Shown piece after piece: positions 61,977 through 64,000 of a stretch of DNA of 64,000 bases. Within the stretch, counting starts at the first letter, position 1; each line of letters starts with the position of its first letter. Made by a program: the position numbers and the translations under genes. This stretch comes from Saccoglossus kowalevskii (taxonomy: Eukaryota; Hemichordata; Enteropneusta; Harrimaniidae), in the NCBI RefSeq assembly GCF_000003605.2, contig NW_003122908.1, forward strand, positions 202,691 to 266,690. Direction: 5' to 3'. Below the pieces are notes generated by a model. It was given only the letters and a program-made list of their open reading frames with translations, searched no databases and was not told the origin of the DNA.

Positions 61977-63130
61977 CGAGGGGGTGATCAATAAGTTCTC
62001 GGCCTCACCATGAAACAAGGGGCGGAACCCCTATTCTGGGGTATAATTTTATACTATAATGTCACTCCCTCTAGAAATGCAAATTTAGGTATTCATTAAT
62101 TAGCACATGGTGCACATCAGCAGGTGAGACGAAAATCACAAAACGGGTCAGACAGAAGCTCGTGCTGTGATCAAATGAAGGGGTGACTCCCAAAGAAATC
62201 CATGAAGACATAGTCGCGACGATTGGTGAGGACTCCCCTTCTTATTCCACTGTAAAGAAGAGGGTTGCTAACTTTAAGCGAGGCAAGGAGAGCACGAAAG
62301 ATGACCCAAGGTCTGGACGCCCAAGTTCTGCCACCACGGGCTGGTTGAGGCCATCCATCGCATGGTAATGAATGACAGACGTGTCACTATCCGACATATC
62401 AGGCATTCACTGGGCATTAGTTATGGCGCAGTTCACAACGTTTTGTCTAACATCTTTGGGATGAGCAAGCTGTCTGCAAGGTTGGTTCCCCGAATGTTGA
62501 ATCCACATCAAAAGTTCAACAGGTTGGAAGTTTCAAGGACGCCTTTGGTTTCCAGTCAAATCCTGGCAACTTCCTCAAGAGATCTGTGACCAAAGATGAG
62601 ACATGGGTTCACCACTTTGATCCAGAATCAAAAGAGCAGAGTAAACAATATACACACAAGAGTTCACATCCGCCAAAGAAGTTCAAGCGAGTTCAGTCGG
62701 CAAGGTGATGGCCTCTGTGTTCGGGGACAGCTAAGGAGTCATCATGATTGACTACTTGCAAAAAGGTCAAACAATCAATGGACAGTATTATGCTTCAGAA
62801 CTGCGACAGTTAAGAGCAGCAATCAAAGAGAAAATGAGAGGAAAGCTTCTAGCTGGTGTGTTGTTGCTCCAGGACAATGCACAGCACAGGTGGCTGTGGC
62901 AGCAGCAACCGAATGTGACTTTGAACTCTTACCTCACCCTTCCTACTCACCTGACCTGGCACCGTCGGATTTTTACCTGTTTCCTAAACTTTGTCCCACT
63001 TGCGTGGTCACCGTTTTGAGACTGACTGATGATGACGTCATCCAAGCTGTTTAGGCCTATCTAAAGGATCAAGATGAAACCTTCCTTCTTCAGGCACGGA
63101 TTAGAAAAACTGGAACTTATATGATGAAAG
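61977..63130 (+). pseudogene. Decayed mariner element (D,D34D transposase)
   Basis: The left end CGAGGGGGTGATCAATAAGT follows TA and matches the form of mariner termini. The transposase is recognisable in three frames: LTPKEIHEDIVATIG-type start and STVKKRVANFKRGKESTKDD with DPRSGRPSS (62183 on), VMNDRRVTIRHIRHSLGISY (62360 on), DETWVHHFDPESK with the first catalytic Asp at 62595, MIDYLQKGQTINGQYYASEL, LLLQDNA with the second Asp at 62873, and YSPDLAPSDFYLF with the third Asp at 62968. The last two Asp are 95 bases apart instead of 105, a 10-base deletion. Other frameshifts lie near 62175, 62350 and 62585, and a stop near 63050. The right terminal repeat was not found. It cannot encode an active enzyme. 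Confidence 0.93.
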
Positions 63131-64000
63131 CCGATTCATAACGGGCTTTCGGATAAGACTTGATAATAGACACAGTCAGTGACATTTAGAAACGATTCAT
63201 CTGATGCACAGTCTCGTTTATGAATATCCATGCACGGGTTCTTATCTCGTATTTCGCGTGACATTCACGTTGGCCGGCGGTGGCGGAATACGAATTGTGA
63301 TAATGGCGACGAATGTTACTTCTCATATTGCCCTTTGATACGACCATTATCGTATCCTTATCATCGAGTGAGAGTATTCGTAATGAATATTTTAGAGAAA
63401 TTCTAATTTTACATTGATAACATGCTCACGAATCGTTGAACAAAATGTCATATGTTTAATCTGTGTGTTGAACCCCACGCTCGAGATCTAAATATAACCT
63501 CTTCTAGACATTCTTATGAAGATTCGTTAATGTCAAACGTAGTACAAGAAACAAACAAAAACACTTCTGGTAAGCCTAATAACGATTTTATCATCAGTCT
63601 GCTTGATATTTGTAATCGTGCAAAAATGGACGCGATGACAAACAAATAATAAAACACTCACGCTCTCACACTCACGCTCTCAACGATATCTCGACGACCA
63701 TGTGCGTCAAAAGTATATAATTGATAACATCTTTAAACTTCATTAGGTGTATGTTTTATTTTCATTAATCGTAGACGGAAATTACACTAAACGTGATTTA
63801 GGCAATGGTCACAATCTCTGACAGTTACATTCATTATTTTAGTATAATACTACCTATATTACTACAATTTATGAACCGTATTCAAGGTAAAGATGTATGA
63901 AATGCATACATAATGTGTAATTATTCTCAGTGATAACTGTCACTGTGTAATATTTATTTTCGAAGAATTACATTAATATTGAGTCTATATTAATTACATG
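63131..64000. other. Stretch after the mariner element
   Basis: No gene supported. A hydrophilic frame of 65 codons (63452-63649) is present but has no recognisable homology or clear acceptor. Short CTCACGCTCTCA repeats lie at 63660-63685. Confidence 0.5.

Noticed and set aside
63452-63649. 65-codon hydrophilic frame at the window end
   Set aside because: Composition is somewhat coding-like, but there is no acceptor, signal or homology to support it.

Overview
This is a window of AT-rich animal nuclear DNA. It has spliced genes with GT/AG introns of 1-10 kb, no operons, many short terminal-inverted-repeat elements, TA microsatellites and two assembly gaps (999 N and 50 N). An invertebrate is likely, but I cannot name the species from sequence alone.

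Three gene-like units can be supported. (1) Plus strand, 5.4-12 kb: the last four exons of MPDU1, the ER membrane protein needed for use of dolichol-linked mannose and glucose. They are in consistent phase and give 208 residues. The N-terminal exon (about 38 residues) was not found in the window. (2) Minus strand, 38.6 to 25.1 kb: a four-exon gene I reconstructed from splice phases. It encodes a predicted 491-residue protein with a signal peptide, no cysteine and a very high Glu/Asp content. All three introns are phase 1, and the last two exons begin with a related helical module. I do not recognise the family. (3) Minus strand, 18.1-17.9 kb: one orphan exon encoding a five-cysteine C-terminal segment with a good acceptor; its partner exons are not established. 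A decayed mariner (D,D34D) element sits at 62-63 kb.

The rest is mostly transposon debris. MITE-1 (about 165 bp, six copies) is bounded by TTAA and starts AGCGGG. MITE-2 (about 130 bp) shares the start of that terminus. There are also a pogo-like 663-bp element, a TA-flanked 200-bp MITE, a 482-bp element with an internal 38-bp-arm hairpin plus a divergent relative, a minisatellite that spans the large gap, and two other tandem repeats.

The most unusual locus is 51.03-51.53 kb. It is an inverted copy, about 96% identical in its exon part, of the 3' part of exon 1 of the acidic-protein gene plus the first stretch of its intron, ending exactly at the outer end of a MITE-1 copy. At the other end the copy begins directly at TTAA-AGCG, which matches the start of the MITE-1 terminus. 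The copied block is therefore bounded by TTAA on both sides like one transposon. This suggests that a MITE terminus and a cryptic terminus inside the exon were mobilised together, carrying a coding fragment and its splice donor to a new place.
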